DNA of 64,000 nt from Symbiodinium natans (GCA_905221605.1 CAJNDS010000358.1:673501-737500), one strand, 5' to 3'. Positions 11,875-22,293 are shown, counted from the first letter of the stretch. Made by a program: numbers and translations. The notes: generated by a model from the letters alone, not told the origin.

Positions 11875-12810
11875 TTGTCCGGTTTTCAGAACCCGGTATC
11901 TTGTCTCTGCAATATCCCTACCCCGGACCTCAACGATGTTTCCGAGGTGATGGATTTTCCGGATGGCATATGCCCTTATTCTTGTGGCGAAGCAAATCTG
12001 GCTATGTTGGTGGATGCTATAGATGGAACTTCGTCAATGGTTCTTTGTGATTTGCCTACAGTGGATATTTACAAGGACAAAGGTATTTTGGCTATTCTGG
12101 ACGAAGGATGCAAGAGTACCGTCCACGGAGACGTGTGGGCCAGGAACGCTGAGGCCAAGCTTGAATCCTTAGGATTCACCTCTAAGTTTCAGGCCAGCCC
12201 TCCAAGAGGCTTGAAGGGACTTTCGGGAAACACCTACGTGCTGAGAGTTAGGAGTTTTTCCTTTTCAATACTCACCTTCGAAAAGAACAGCCTTCCTAGT
12301 GTTTTTGGAGCAGCCCCTGTGCTAGTGTCTTCACATGCACAAGCAACGCTGCAGATGACGAAGGTCGTGCGTGAAGGTCGTGCATTTGTGAGCCTTCCCA
12401 GCAATCCCGAGCATAGACTCGACCTGAAGCTGTATCGCACTCACGATAGTGGATTGCTAGCCCCTCTTCCCGACAGCCGCGCTACCACTACCACGATGAC
12501 CTGGTGGACACACACTACCGCCGTCAGCCAGAGCAGTTGCCTGACTTTACAAATCGGCCGACGTGTACGGCCGCCCGAGACGATCCCAGGCTACGTACCT
12601 CAGAACCTGAGAGTGGATTCAGTTGGTGATACAACAGGTGGATCAGCTGGAGATCGACTTGGTGAATGTACTGGCGATTCTGTTGGTGCATGTGTACTGG
12701 TATCATTATTTCTTACAAATGAGACTGCATTGTCACTCCATGTATATATATATATATCTATATATATGAATAGATATATATATATATATATATATTCTAA
12801 CAGATTCTAA
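11875..12810 (+). mobile_element. Copia-type retrotransposon remnant, protease region
   Basis: A 311-codon open frame. Residues about 64-100 read GILAILDEGCKSTVHG followed by a W-x-N-A-E block, the form of the aspartic protease segment of dinoflagellate Copia gag-pol polyproteins; the LDEGC motif stands where retropepsins have D-T/S-G. The C-terminal 60 codons run into degenerate GGA/GAT repeats and a TATA microsatellite, so the frame is not a natural protein end. No reverse transcriptase or integrase follows. It is an old fragment. Confidence 0.6.
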
Positions 12811-12869
12811 CCATCAAACCTAAACCCTAAACCCTAAACCCTAAACCCTAAACCCTAAACCACTTCAAG

Positions 12870-12962
12870 AGCTGGGGGGCGTGCAACACTTGGGGAGGGG
12901 ATGTAGAGCCCCACAGAAAAAAAAACAAGGGCCAAGGCGAATTTCGGCCACACACCCCAGGG
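12870..12962 (+). CDS. Exon, product unknown
   Basis: CCCTAAA array, acceptor TTCAAG, 31 open codons (SWGACNTWGGDVEPHRKK..), then donor GGG|GTTTTGGG and TTTAGGG units. Phase 0 on both sides. Contains a run of eleven A which may drift. Confidence 0.5.
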
Positions 12963-13138
12963 GTTTTGGGTTCAGGGTTTAGGGTTTAGGGTTTAGGGTT
13001 TAGGGTTTAGGGTTTAAGGTTTAGGGCTTAGGGCCGGACTTAAGTTCAGAGACGTCTGAACTCATAGCCCGTGATTCTTACGACCTGATTTAGGTCCAAG
13101 GCCCATGAGTTCCTTCTGAACCCATCGAGGTCCTCTAG

Positions 13139-13180
13139 AGCAACGGAGAAGATATGTACACTGTGCTAGCTGGACGTAGG
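13139..13180 (+). CDS. Short exon, product unknown
   Basis: CTCTAG acceptor, 14 codons SNGEDMYTVLAGRR, donor GTTTGGGG. Phase 0 in and out. Short, but bounded by both splice signals and repeat flanks. Confidence 0.45.
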
Positions 13181-14219
13181 GTTTGGGGTTTAGGGGTTAG
13201 GGTTTTGGGTTCGAGAGCTTGGTGCCCAGGATGTTGCGCTTTCGCCGCCAACGGGGTGTCCCCTATTTTCGTGAACCCCCATGTTGTTCCCGACTCTCCA
13301 TAGTGCCATCGTGTATGTCGCAAGGAGTCTTTTCGATCGTTCCTACCCCAAACCCTAAATCCTAAACCTTAAAACCCTCAACCCTATATAAACCCTACAC
13401 CCTAAAACCCTAAACCCTATATAAGCCCTACTTAGTGGGTGTAGGGCTTGGGGGCTTGCGCCAACCGGGCTGTGATATGCATGGTTTTTAAGAGGCGAGA
13501 GTGGCTTCCTGAGATTCGGTTTTCGGAGTTATTTTTCGGGGTTCAGGGTGTGTGTGTGTGTGTGTGTGTGTGGTCGACCAGGGTGCGCTCGGCCTTGTTA
13601 CAACGCAGCAGCCCCTCCAGCGCGAAGGCTTAAAGGGCCAACCGCGGGCCCCTCATCCATGCGTGTTTGCATCACCCAGATCTCCACGGGCCCGCCCCCC
13701 CAAACCAGAAAGAGCAAGATACGCTCAATCCGGCAAGGGTTGGATAGAACACTTGGCAAGACAGCCCGCATCAACGATCCAAAGCTCTTCTCATGGCGAT
13801 CCCTCTCCAGGATACTAAGCAAGGGATGCAAGCACGGAGACAGGGCAATCTAGTTACTCTAGGGTCCACCACACTCACGCACATCACGCACCGGCAGCAC
13901 GTTAGGGGCCACCTCCACCAAATGGCACAAGGAGCCATTCCCCTCAAGCTGCACACTTCACTGACAATCAATATGCCCTTGGCGTACGGGTGAGCACCCA
14001 AAACTTTAGGTGCCCCCCTGGACAGAAGGGTGTTCGGGGTTCAGGGTTGAAAGGGTTTAAAGGGTTTAGGGGCTTTACAAGGGTTTAAACGGGTTTAAAC
14101 ATGGTTTAAACGGGCTTAGCGTTGAAAGGGTTGCCCTAGCAAATGAAGCCAGTTTGTACCATTTTCTCCCGATTTCTGGCTTGAAAGGATTAGGAAAACT
14201 CCTTCCGTATTCCTGCAAG
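13181..14219. other. Stretch with microsatellite and weak open frames
   Basis: Holds short telomeric runs, a (TG)n tract at 13548-13572 and overlapping open frames at 13448-14001 on both strands without splice or domain support. GGTTTAAACGGGTTTAAAC repeats lie at 14050-14115. No gene is claimed. Confidence 0.4.
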
Positions 14220-14280
14220 TCAAAAGCTCCTGCCCTGAAACCCTGCCTCGACCCACCTCCAGCTCCAAATACGACCTAGG
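14220..14280 (+). CDS. Exon, product unknown
   Basis: GCAAG acceptor, frame KSSCPETLPRPTSSSKYDL in phase 1, donor CTAGG|GTTTAGGG in phase 2. Followed directly by TTTAGGG units. Confidence 0.5.
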
Positions 14281-14520
14281 GTTTAGGGTGAAGGGCTTGG
14301 GGTTTAGGGTTTGGGGTTTAGGGTTTAGGGTTTAGGGTTTGGGGTTTAAGGTTTAGGGAAAGCCTAAAGAACCTAAAACGATCCTAGACCTCCCCGACCA
14401 TGGCCGTCATACCTGAAATCGATGATAAACGGCTACTGGGAGAGCAAGAGAAAAAGACAGTGCTCGTGGCCAACCCTAAACCCTACAGCCTAAAGCCTAA
14501 ACCCTAAACCCTAAAAAGAG

Positions 14521-14610
14521 GTCTATTACTTCGAAGAGCCAGAAGCAGCATTGCTTCATTTGGTGAGGTCCCAAGCTTCTCAAGTCGGTTTCGGGGCTTC
14601 CCTGGGCTTG
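14521..14610 (+). CDS. Exon, product unknown
   Basis: After AAAAAGAG the frame reads VYYFEEPEAALLHLVRSQAS and remains open 30 codons to the donor TTG|GTTTAGGG. An internal GTGAGG at 14571 could be an alternative donor. Upstream is a CCCTAAA run. Strong protein character, no domain recognised. Confidence 0.6.
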
Positions 14611-14825
14611 GTTTAGGGTTTCGGGTTCAGGGTTGAGTGTTTAGGGTTTAGGGGTCAGGGTTTGGGGTTTAGGGCCGGGTTTAGGGTTTAGGGTTTGGGG
14701 TTTAGGGTTCAGGGTTGAGGGTTGAGGGTTGAGGGTTGAGGGTTCGGTTGAAGTTCGGGTCTCCTTGTAGCTTAGGGAGCCTTTAGCGTCCACGTGCAGT
14801 GGAGTTCGCCTTCTACCTAGTAACT

Positions 14826-14940
14826 TTGTGGTGCTTTACTGTAGCTTTAGCTCCTTAGCCTTTTGTTTGGGTTTATAGGGTTTCTTAAGAAGGCGGCTGA
14901 AAATATATTATTTATAGCTACGCTCCTAAGTGCAGCCAAG
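14826..14940. mobile_element. TIR introner-type element, CTTTGTGGTGCTTTACTG family
   Basis: Left end CTTTGTGGTGCTTTACTGTA, right end CTAAGTGCAGCCAAGG, interior TTTAGCTCCTTAGCC. It follows the short open block EFAFYL and matches elements that are introns at 52875-53131 and 53456-53579. Confidence 0.7.
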
Positions 14941-15106
14941 GTACGGGTTCTTCCTTACATCGTGCAAGACGCGCTATCTAGGTCGCGAGGGTTTCCTCTG
15001 CGCCTGTTTTTTGTGTTTGAAGTAAAGCGTAATAAACAAAACGGGCCTCAAGAAGGAATCCCAGGTTAGAAGAGTAGCTTCAAGTCCTGCTGCACGTTTC
15101 CGGTTT

Positions 15107-15431
15107 TTGGAAGTTATAGGCGGTGGCTGTCTTTCAGTTTCAGTTGCTTCCCTGTCCCCCTCAGAAGCACAGTCGCCGGATGCTGTGGCTGCGGATGCCG
15201 CCTGGGAGGAAGATGTGGAAGAAAGCTGGCAGACGAAGTTCGCCCGAGGCATCGCGCGCCTGCCCCCTGGTGGCAAGTACCGCCTGATGATCCTGCTCCA
15301 ACTTCGACATGGTGCGCGGCCAGTGAGCTTGATGAGAAGCTGCTTCCACGGGAGAGCTTTTTGTCCGAGAGCACTAAATGCAAAGAAGTGTCAACGGATG
15401 ATTCAGAAAAGGAGGATGTTTAACACTTAAT
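15107..15431 (+). pseudogene. Coding fragment with a frame change
   Basis: The first part is open as AWEEDVEESWQTKFARGIAR then LPPGGKYRLMILL; the end reads in another frame ASELDEKLLPRESFLSESTK and stops at TAA 15429-15431. CCA|GTGAGC at 15321 could be a donor, or one base was gained near 15318. The acidic Ser-rich tail looks like a genuine C-terminus. Confidence 0.4.
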
Positions 15432-15649
15432 CCTTGAACAGGAGTCCCATGTTCGATCCTCCCCAAGCTCTGAACCCTAAGCGCCCCGCCTGCCCTGCCT
15501 TGTGTTCTGATGATCGACCAGATGTCTACAACATGTGGCTATAGTCTCCTAGAACCCAACACTTCAGGTCCCTTCATGTTTGGGTTTATATTAGTTTATA
15601 TAGGGTTTCGGGATGCGGGGCCTGAGAGAAAGCCTGGCATTGCTCTCAG

Positions 15650-15893
15650 ATATCACATCCGGCGTTCGGCGCTGGTATGGAGCCTGTCGGCGAGGCTCCC
15701 CTGTGTCCTGGTAGGGTTTAGGGTTTAGGATTTAGGGTTTAGGGTTTATAGGGTTTAGGGTAGTTGGAGGGGGGGGAGTTTTCCCCTGGTTAAGGCATCA
15801 GAGGACATGTATTGCAGAGAGTTTCCGAGCGTCTCAGGCCTGAATCGCCAGTTGCCGAACACCCTTCAGTCGGTGTTGCAGCGCAGTGATTAA
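15650..15893 (+). CDS. Last exons of an unknown gene
   Basis: Exon 15650-15710 after CTCAG reads ITSGVRRWYGACRRGSPVS and ends at GTAGGGTTTAGGG. Exon 15802-15893 after ATCAG reads DMYCREFPSVSGLNRQLPN and ends TAA at 15891-15893. The two phases (2 out, 1 in) do not match, so another exon or site may lie between. The terminal exon alone is convincing. Confidence 0.5.
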
Positions 15894-15924
15894 GCGAGGA
15901 CCCAGAGTCAGCCCTTATTCCCGT

Positions 15925-15990
15925 TTTTTCGGGTTTAGGTTCCCCCAAAAAGGGCACCCTTTTTGTTCTCAGGTTAGGTTGCTCTTGGGT
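15925..15990. mobile_element. Fragment of the TTAGGTTCCC..AAAGGGCACCC MITE family
   Basis: GTTTAGGTTCCCCCAAAAAGG followed by GCACCCTTTTTG; same core as 22618-22733, 28984-29098 and 49560-49650. Confidence 0.45.
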
Positions 15991-16337
15991 CTAGTAAGTG
16001 TTTAAAGAGATGAGAGGGACACCCGCGCATCATCATCTTTGTACAAAGTTCTGGGACCTTTAACCCTCAACCCATGGGTACTTCCCCAAAAACATGGGTA
16101 CTCTTTTCTATAACCAAGAATACTAGAAGCTTTGATACTAGGAGCCCCAAAATAGGGTACCCCAAGTTTCGGGAAATCCCTACATGTTCATCACAAACAT
16201 CGACCTCCAACCCTAAACCCCAAATCCCAAACCCCAAACCCCAAACCCCAAACTCTAACTAAACCCTAAACCCTAAACCCTAAACCCTAAACCCTAAACC
16301 CTAAACCCTAAACCCTAAACCCTAAACCCCCCAAAAG

Positions 16338-16951
16338 AGGTCCCCCCCGTTCCTGGAGGTGGTGCCGAACTCGATTCGGGTGGCCGCGGCCGTGCTGAGC
16401 TTCATTGGCTTCCAACCATCCGAGCAGCAAGGACTGGACGTGGGGATTTCGGGGTGTTTTTTTTTGAAACTAACAGCGACAGATACCCTAAACCCTAAAC
16501 CCTAAACCCTAAACCCTAAACCCTAAACCCTAAACCCTAAACCCTAGGGTTCCTAAGATAGGGGGGTTCAAGGGGGCTAGGTACGTCGGCAACCTTAGGG
16601 AAGCTCAGGGAGCCTGAGGGAGTAGTGGGGAACCTTAGGCTACACACCCCTCTTGAACCCCCCTCCCTTGAGCACCCTATAAAAGCGGGGTGGATCTAGA
16701 GGTCCTTCTTGGCAACTTAGCGAGGTTGTTTTCCAGGAAATGTAGGGTTACGCCCTACACCCTTCTTCCCCAATCAAGCCCCACCCACAATGACCTGTAT
16801 ACCCTTAGTATTGCACCCTTCCCCCATTGTCAAAGTGTATATCCCCGCATTTAAGGGTACGTGCAAGTAGAGATCGGTCACTCTAAATATGCCTCAAGCA
16901 AGCTTTTCGAATTTCCTGCCGCAGGTCAACACGTTCCGAAACCATTTCTAA
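16338..16951 (+). CDS. Two exons, gene end, product unknown
   Basis: Exon 16338-about 16453 reads PFLEVVPNSIRVAAAVLSFI then GFQPSEQQGLDVG; the IRVAAAVLSFIGF part is hydrophobic and may be a membrane segment. Terminal exon 16899-16951 after CTCAAG reads SFSNFLPQVNTFRNHF and stops at TAA. Between them lie a CCCTAAA array and a MITE (16553-16685). The first exon's donor is ambiguous because the frame stays open to 16484. Confidence 0.5.
16553..16685. mobile_element. MITE, GGTTCAAGGGGG family
   Basis: GGTTCCTAAGATAGGGGGGT and TTCAAGGGGG on the left; CTTGAACCCCCCTCCC on the right; centre with TTAGGGAAGCTCAGGGAG. It lies inside the intron before the 16899 exon. Confidence 0.65.
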
Positions 16952-17100
16952 ACAGTTCACATTGGGTTTGCATCGTGTTTCTCTGTTTAGGGTTTAGGGT
17001 TTATTCTGTGGCCCCCAGCAAGCCCTAATTACCTTTCTTGCGGCTAGTCTCCCTTACAAGCCGTGGCACTAAGGCACGGACTTGGCCCAACCCTCAACCC

Positions 17101-17328
17101 TAAACCCCTGAACCCCAAAGCCCAAACCCTAAAACCCTAAAACCCTAAACCCTAAACCCTAAACCCTAAACCCTAAACCCTAAACCCTAAACCCTAAACC
17201 CTAAACCCTAAACCCTAAACCCTAAACCCCAAACCGACCCTACACCCTAAACCCTAAACCCTAATCCCTAGCCCTAGCCCTAAACCCCTAAACCCCTAAA
17301 CCCCTAAACCCCAAACCCCTGCAAACAG
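17101..17328. repeat. CCCTAAA array
   Basis: Roughly 30 near-perfect CCCTAAA units, drifting to CCCCTAAA near 17285-17315, ending at the ACAG acceptor of the next exon. Confidence 0.9.
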
Positions 17329-17381
17329 ATCAGACGAGTCAGGACCTGGACGCTTCGTCGCGCGCGGCCCGGGAGTTCAGG
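17329..17381 (+). CDS. Exon, product unknown
   Basis: AACAG acceptor, phase 1, QTSQDLDASSRAAREFR, donor AGG|GTTGTGGGG in phase 0, then TTTAGGG units. Polar and charged, likely part of a soluble protein. Confidence 0.55.
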
Positions 17382-17924
17382 GTTGTGGGGCTTAGGGTTT
17401 AGGGTTTAGGGTTTAGGGTTTAGGGTTTAGGGTTTAGGCTTACCTGCAGGCTCCGATGTAGTTCCTTTTTGGGCTAGTTCTGGGGGGTTCTAGGATACTA
17501 CACCAATAAGTTATTCCACTAGGGGCCTTTTCCTAGAGGCTTAGGGGCTCATGCTTTATGGCTTGGGCTTTAGGGGTTGGGTTTTAGGGTTTAGGGTTTA
17601 GGGTTTAGGGTTTCGGGTTTAGGGTTTAGGGTTTAGGGTTTAGGGTTTAGGGTTTAGGGTTGGGGTTTACGGGTTGGGGTTGCGGACCTCAACTAGGGTT
17701 TAGGGGTCTAGGGAGGGTTCAGGGGTTGACAGTAGTGTGTAGGGGTTGAAGTGGCGGCTAGGCTGGGCCACAAGGGACCCTGGGTTTTAGAATTCCCTTA
17801 GGGTTTAGGGTTTAGGGTTATTTAGGGTTTAGGGTTTAGGGATTTACTCTCCCTACACACGCGAACCCTGTAAACGACGATCGAATCCTAAATTTCGATC
17901 CTGAAAGGACCCTAACTAAGCAAG

Positions 17925-18021
17925 CTTGAACGCAGCCCCCACGCCCCCGTGTCTAGTCGACCGAGCGGTGCAAGAACCTGATTGCGCTTCGCCTCTCAAC
18001 CCTCGACCGTCGAGGCCCTGA
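17925..18021 (+). CDS. Exon or gene end, product unknown
   Basis: GCAAG acceptor, phase 2, LNAAPTPPCLVDRAVQEPDC and on to a TGA at 18019-18021. Pro-rich. A second acceptor (GTGCAAG at 17971) could shorten it. Stop not confirmed as natural. Confidence 0.4.
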
Positions 18022-18159
18022 AGCTTGAAAGGGGTTTCGGACTTGGATCTTAGCAGTTCTTAACTCTAAACCCAAAGCTAGAGACTTTGGACTTTAAAAC
18101 CCCAACCCTATACGAACCTCGAAACCCTGAGCCCAAAGCCCGGCACGTGCACGGACTAG

Positions 18160-18276
18160 AGGCGGTCCTGCTGACATGGCAGACCCCTCGCCCGGCAGCG
18201 GCGGCTAGGTTGCAGTTCGTGATGATGCCTTTTTCCCTCCACCACTACGGCTTGCCTCTTTTTTGGAGTGTTCGGG
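18160..18276 (+). CDS. Exon, product unknown
   Basis: ACTAG acceptor, phase 1, EAVLLTWQTPRPAAAARLQF then VMMPFSLHHYGLPLFW, donor CGGG|GTGTATAGGG. Open for 38 codons with aromatic and hydrophobic content. Followed by a short GAGGATAAGAGGGGTGTA repeat. Confidence 0.5.
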
Positions 18277-18387
18277 GTGTATAGGGCTGATGAGGATAAG
18301 AGGGGTGTATAGGGCTCATGAGGATCAGAGTGGTGTAGAGGGCTCATGAGGATAAGACGATGCTCCTTGAGTGGCGTAGCCTACCCA

Positions 18388-18494
18388 GATCTACCAAAAC
18401 CCCTTATCTAAGGAATATCCCCTAATTCATAATAATGATCCTTAGTATGAATTAGGGTATATTCCTGAATTAAGGGTTTTTGGAAGATGTGGGT
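18388..18494. mobile_element. MITE, CTACCCAGATCTTCCAAAACC family
   Basis: Arms CTACCAAAACCCCTTATCTA and its complement with TTTTTGGAAGATGTGGG; centre TAATTCATAATAATGATCC. Other copies 37311-37461 and 51763-51845. Confidence 0.75.
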
Positions 18495-18504
18495 ATATGC
18501 GCAG

Positions 18505-18556
18505 GGCGCTGTTGTATTGCAGCCGCGCACCAAGGGACAGGGTGGCCGAGGGAGGG
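18505..18556 (+). CDS. Exon, product unknown
   Basis: GCGCAG acceptor, GAVVLQPRTKGQGGRGR, donor GG|GTTTAGGG. Basic Gly-rich. A TTTAGGG array of about 14 units follows. Confidence 0.45.
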
Positions 18557-18754
18557 GTTTAGGGTTTAGGGTTTAGGGTTTAGGGTTTAGGGTTTAGGGT
18601 TTAGGGTTTAGGGTTTAGGGTTTAGGGTTTAGGGTTTAGGGTTTAGGGTTTAGGGTTTAGGGGTAAACCCCATTACTCCTCAACCCTCTGGCTCTCTAAG
18701 CCCTATCAACCCCGCAAGTCCCACAAGCCTTAAGGCCTCATAAACCCTAACCCC

Positions 18755-18785
<31 letters not shown>

Positions 18786-18800
18786 AAAAAAAAAACAAGC
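18557..18800. repeat. TTTAGGG array and C/A homopolymer
   Basis: About 14 perfect TTTAGGG units, a spacer, then about 27 C followed by about 20 A near 18748-18795. The homopolymers are likely length-variable. Confidence 0.9.
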
Positions 18801-18867
18801 CGAAAGACCCGAAAACCCCAAACCACCAAAACCCCATAAGCCTAGGTTTAGGCCTTCGGTGTACCCA

Positions 18868-18973
18868 AAGAGCCCAATATCCCCTAATTAAGGAATATAC
18901 CTTAGATCACATTCAGGATCCCTATATGATTTAAGGAATAGTCCTTAATCATGCAATATTGGGCTCTTTGGGT
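18868..18973. mobile_element. MITE, AAAGAGCCCAATATT family
   Basis: Left AAAGAGCCCAATATCCCC, right GCAATATTGGGCTCTTT. Same family at 24833-24938. Confidence 0.8.
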
Positions 18974-19259
18974 AAGAAGTGAGCAGCGAAGGACATGCCC
19001 AGCTACGCTGACCTTCACGAGGCAGCACACCCTTTTGCTTAGGGTTCCTGGTGCCCACAACCCCAAACCCTAAACCCTAAACCCTAAAGACTCAACTACC
19101 TTGGGACATGTTTCTGCCCTGGGTTGAGTTCAGGAGGATCTGTTTTAGGGATATGCTTTCAGAAGGGCATAAGGAACCAACCTCAGATTTATGGTTTGAG
19201 GTTGGGCTTTGGGATATGGGGTTTAGGGTATGGGTTTGGCATTTAGGATGTAGCATTGT

Positions 19260-19915
19260 CAATATCCTTGCTCCGCGTTGTCGCGCACAATATCATTGAT
19301 ATAATGTCTACTTCTACAAAATGTATCACTTACACAACTCATGCATTGATTTTCAAGTGCATCGAGATAATCAAAATGTTGTTGTTATAAATGCTGCATC
19401 TATCTTCATATGCAACATCAGGTATCTCATTAAGAGTCTCGGAATCACAAAAATCATTAAACAAACGTACGTACTATAACACCATTACGTGAATACACTG
19501 GAAACTCTGAATGTCTTTCTGCAAGTTCTTTAACCCTTACAACTTCGCTTACTTCTAAGATGTTGATGCCAGTAACACGAAGACTACTCAAGGGTTCAAA
19601 GTAATTAAAGATCTTACCCGTAAATGAAAACTACAATTTCTATCAGTTAATGGAAATATGGTGTCAGAAAATACAATATTTTCGTCAATTTCAAAACCCC
19701 TCCAATAATTAGAACCACCGTATATAGAATTCAGAAATATCAGTAATCTGTTCGTCGCTAGGAGACCAACATACATCAAAGTCCCGAAGGGCTTTATCCA
19801 AAGAAGTATAGCCATTCGTCATGGTTGTAATCTGAGCAAGTCAATGAGTGTTACAATGCTTGCTACAATTCTTGTTAGACAAGAGGTCGGTGGCGATAAT
19901 CAAGTATGCAATTAA
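19260..19915 (-). pseudogene. AT-rich island with broken minus-strand ORF
   Basis: Base use shifts sharply to A+T, unlike all surrounding DNA. On the minus strand a coherent reading begins ATG at 19823 (MTNGYTSLDKALRDFDVCWS), continues in another frame as GFEIDENIVFSDTIFPLTDR, and in a third as RVTGINILEVSEVVRVKELA to a TAA near 19466. Three frames in order suggest one decayed gene with AT-biased codons. It has no telomeric arrays or MITEs inside. Donor and family not recognised; possibly acquired from a virus or bacterium. Confidence 0.4.
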
Positions 19916-20118
19916 GTAGGGTTTAGGAATCCTTGAGGTTGTCTGCGGGGTAAAAACCAAAGGTTTATGTAAGCACCCCACACTAGGGGCAACACAAAAA
20001 AAACAACATCAGCACTCGAAACCCTGAACCCGAAACCCTATACTCCAAACCCCAAACTCAAAGCCCCAAACCCTGAACCCTAAACCCTAAACCCTAAACC
20101 CTAAACCCTGGGATCCAG

Positions 20119-20201
20119 GACCTCTTGCTCACGGAGGCCGCGCTGCCAATCGGCCCAGACCTTGCTCAGGCCGCGGACGCTGCGCGCCGAAGGACTCCTA
20201 G
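20119..20201 (+). CDS. Exon, product unknown
   Basis: CCAG acceptor, DLLLTEAALPIGPDLAQAAD and AARRRTPR, then AG|GCCCTG as a possible GC donor. 27 codons. Alanine-rich helical look. Confidence 0.55.
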
Positions 20202-20344
20202 GCCCTGAAGCCCCAAAGCCCCAAGCCCTAGACCCCTAAACCCTAAACCCTGAACCCTAAAACCTAAACCCTAAACCCTAAACCCTAAACCCTAAACCCT
20301 AAACCCTAAACCCTAAACCCTAAACCCTAAACCAAACACCGAAG

Positions 20345-20412
20345 GGTAGTGAGGGTGTGCGGGCGGTTGGGTTGGAACCGCCCGGGACTCGGGACTTGCG
20401 CGCTTCAGCTAG
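20345..20412 (+). CDS. Exon, product unknown
   Basis: After CCGAAG the frame GSEGVRAVGLEPPGTRDLRA is open; a GC donor (AG|GCGTTC) is possible. Weaker than its neighbours. Confidence 0.35.
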
Positions 20413-20579
20413 GCGTTCAGGATTCTTGGGATTTTAGGGCTTAGGATTTGGGCTTGTGGGCTTCTGGGGCTCTAGCCTGTGGGGTGTAGGGTTTCGGGGT
20501 TTAGGGGCCTTTCTAAGGGTAGATTCATGGGCCCTTAGGGTTTAGGGTTTAAGGTTTAGGGACTAAGGTTTAGGGCTTG

Positions 20580-20730
20580 GGTTTAGGGTTTAGGGTTTAG
20601 GGTTTAGGGTTTAGGGTTTAGGGTTTAGGGTTTAGGGTTTAGGGCTTAGGGTTTAGGGTTTAGGGTTTAGGGTTTAGGGTTTAGGGTTTAGGGTTCAGGG
20701 TTTAGGGTTTAGGGTTTAGGGTTTTGGAAT
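20580..20730. repeat. TTTAGGG array
   Basis: About 20 units with few variants, in the intron between the exons at 20345 and 20803; the CCCTAAA partner is at 20758-20785. Confidence 0.9.
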
Positions 20731-20802
20731 CAAAGGGTAGTTTCATGGACCCTTACAACCCTAAACCCTAAACCCTAAACCCCAAACCGGGGGCACTGAA
20801 AG

Positions 20803-20861
20803 CTTTGGGCCGTCGTAGGCTGTGAGGCGCTCTCGCGCGTAGAGTTTATGATTCAGTTCGG
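20803..20861 (+). CDS. Exon, product unknown
   Basis: GAAAG acceptor, LWAVVGCEALSRVEFMIQF, donor TTCGG|GTGTAGGG, phase 0 in and 2 out. Confidence 0.5.
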
Positions 20862-21305
20862 GTGTAGGGTTTAGGGTTAAGCGTTTAGGGCTTAGGGCGC
20901 AGGATTTTTTGGTTTAGGGTTTAGGGTTTAGGGTTTAGGGTTTAGGCTGCAAGGTTTTTTAGATTCAATCAGGGTTCAGGGTTGATGGTCGACGGTTCAG
21001 GGTTTCGGATTTGGTTCGGACTTGGGGCTTAGCATTTGAGATTAAACTCCGGTTTAGGGTTTCGGGTATAATTGGCCCACTGGTTCTTAGTAGGGAAGGA
21101 GATAATTACCCTGCATAATCATCAAAATTAAAATCTGTAAAAGCGTCTTTTCGGGGAGAGAAGGTACCTAATCCTCTCATTCCCCAATCCTACTTCCCTA
21201 GACCTCAAACCCAAACCCCCAACCCCAAACCCCAAACCCCAAACCCCAAACCCCAAACCCCAAACCCCAAACCCATAGGGCTGCCAGGACGGTTCTCTCC
21301 CCCAG

Positions 21306-21379
21306 AGCTGCATCCTTGCCTTTGAGTCAGCGAGGATCTCAGCTGCCGAAGGGGGATGCTGCCCAGAAACGTTTGGGAA
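21306..21379 (+). CDS. Exon, product unknown
   Basis: CCCAG acceptor, SCILAFESARISAAEGGCCP then ETFGK, GC donor GGAA|GCTTAGGG leading into a TTTAGGG array. Upstream is a CCCCAAA variant array. Confidence 0.55.
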
Positions 21380-21568
21380 GCTTAGGGTTTAGGGTTTAGG
21401 GTTTAGGGTTTAGGGTTTAGGGTTTAGGGTTTAGGGTTTAGGGTAGGGCTTTAGGCCCATTGATGTAGTTTTAGGGCTGTGGAGATTTTAGGGATTTTGG
21501 GGGTTTTAGGGAATGTCCTACTTCTCCTACACTCCCCCCCCCTTTGAGGGTGCCAACGTTTAAGCAAG

Positions 21569-21780
21569 GGAGATCTCAGGGTGGGTCAGGTGGCACGAGG
21601 ACTCTACCTGCCACAGCTCCTTTCAAACTGTTGGCGGCATTTCGCGGGGTCTGAAGTGATATCCTCCCCCCCCCCCCCCCCCCCCCCCAGAGGTGCTCCT
21701 CTACACCCTGCAGCCCCTGTTTTCGCCGACCTACATCCCTAACGCCTCAAAACCTCCTCAAACTGGAGTAGTTCTCTAAA
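21569..21780 (+). CDS. Two exons around a poly-C intron
   Basis: Exon 21569-21655 after GCAAG reads EISGWVRWHEDSTCHSSFQT then VGGISRGL. After about 24 C ending CAG, a second block starts near 21690; one frame reads VLLYTLQPLFSPTYIPNAS to TAA at 21777-21779. That frame joins the first only with a non-GT donor or non-AG end; two canonical joins give other open frames. Exon 1 is well supported, the second frame is not settled. Confidence 0.45.
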
Positions 21781-22088
21781 CTCGGTTCTTTTCTAGGTCC
21801 CTATATAGTACGACACCTTATAACAAGGATGCCCCCCAAAACGGAGCCTAATTGAGAGGACGGCCCATGTAGTCTTGATTGCACGCCACATTATGGGCCC
21901 TTGTATTCGGGGCCCAGAAACCACAGAAGAAAAAATCCTTTTGTTTACATGGTTTGATTTTTGGGCCGCCTATTGTAGGGAACGTGTGCGTTTGACCCAG
22001 GCTTCTCCACTCGGTGCTTTGCAAGGAGATGGGGGAATGTTCATTCCGGAAGTAAGAAGGCTGAAACGCCCCCTTGCAGCCCATACAG

Positions 22089-22138
22089 TGTGATGTCCTT
22101 CGATGCCTCATGCAGGGCAACTACGTGTGCAGTGCTGG
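22089..22138 (+). CDS. Exon, product unknown
   Basis: ACAG acceptor, CDVLRCLMQGNYVCSAG, GT donor in GG|GTACCC, then a CCCTAAA array. Cys-rich. Upstream 21875-22087 has a 72-codon open frame that may hold a further exon (EMGECSFRK after GCAAG at 22025). Confidence 0.45.
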
Positions 22139-22141
22139 GTA

Positions 22142-22267
22142 CCCTAAACCCCAAACCCTATAAACCCTAAACCCTAAACCCTAAACCCTAAACCCTAAAC
22201 CCTAAACCCTAAACCCTAAACCCTAAACCCTAAACCCTAAACCCTAAACCCTAAACCCTAAACCCTT
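22142..22267. repeat. CCCTAAA array
   Basis: About 16 near-perfect units directly upstream of the exon-like block at 22294. Confidence 0.9.
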
Positions 22268-22293
22268 CCCAATTAAGATCCCAGTCCCCACAG

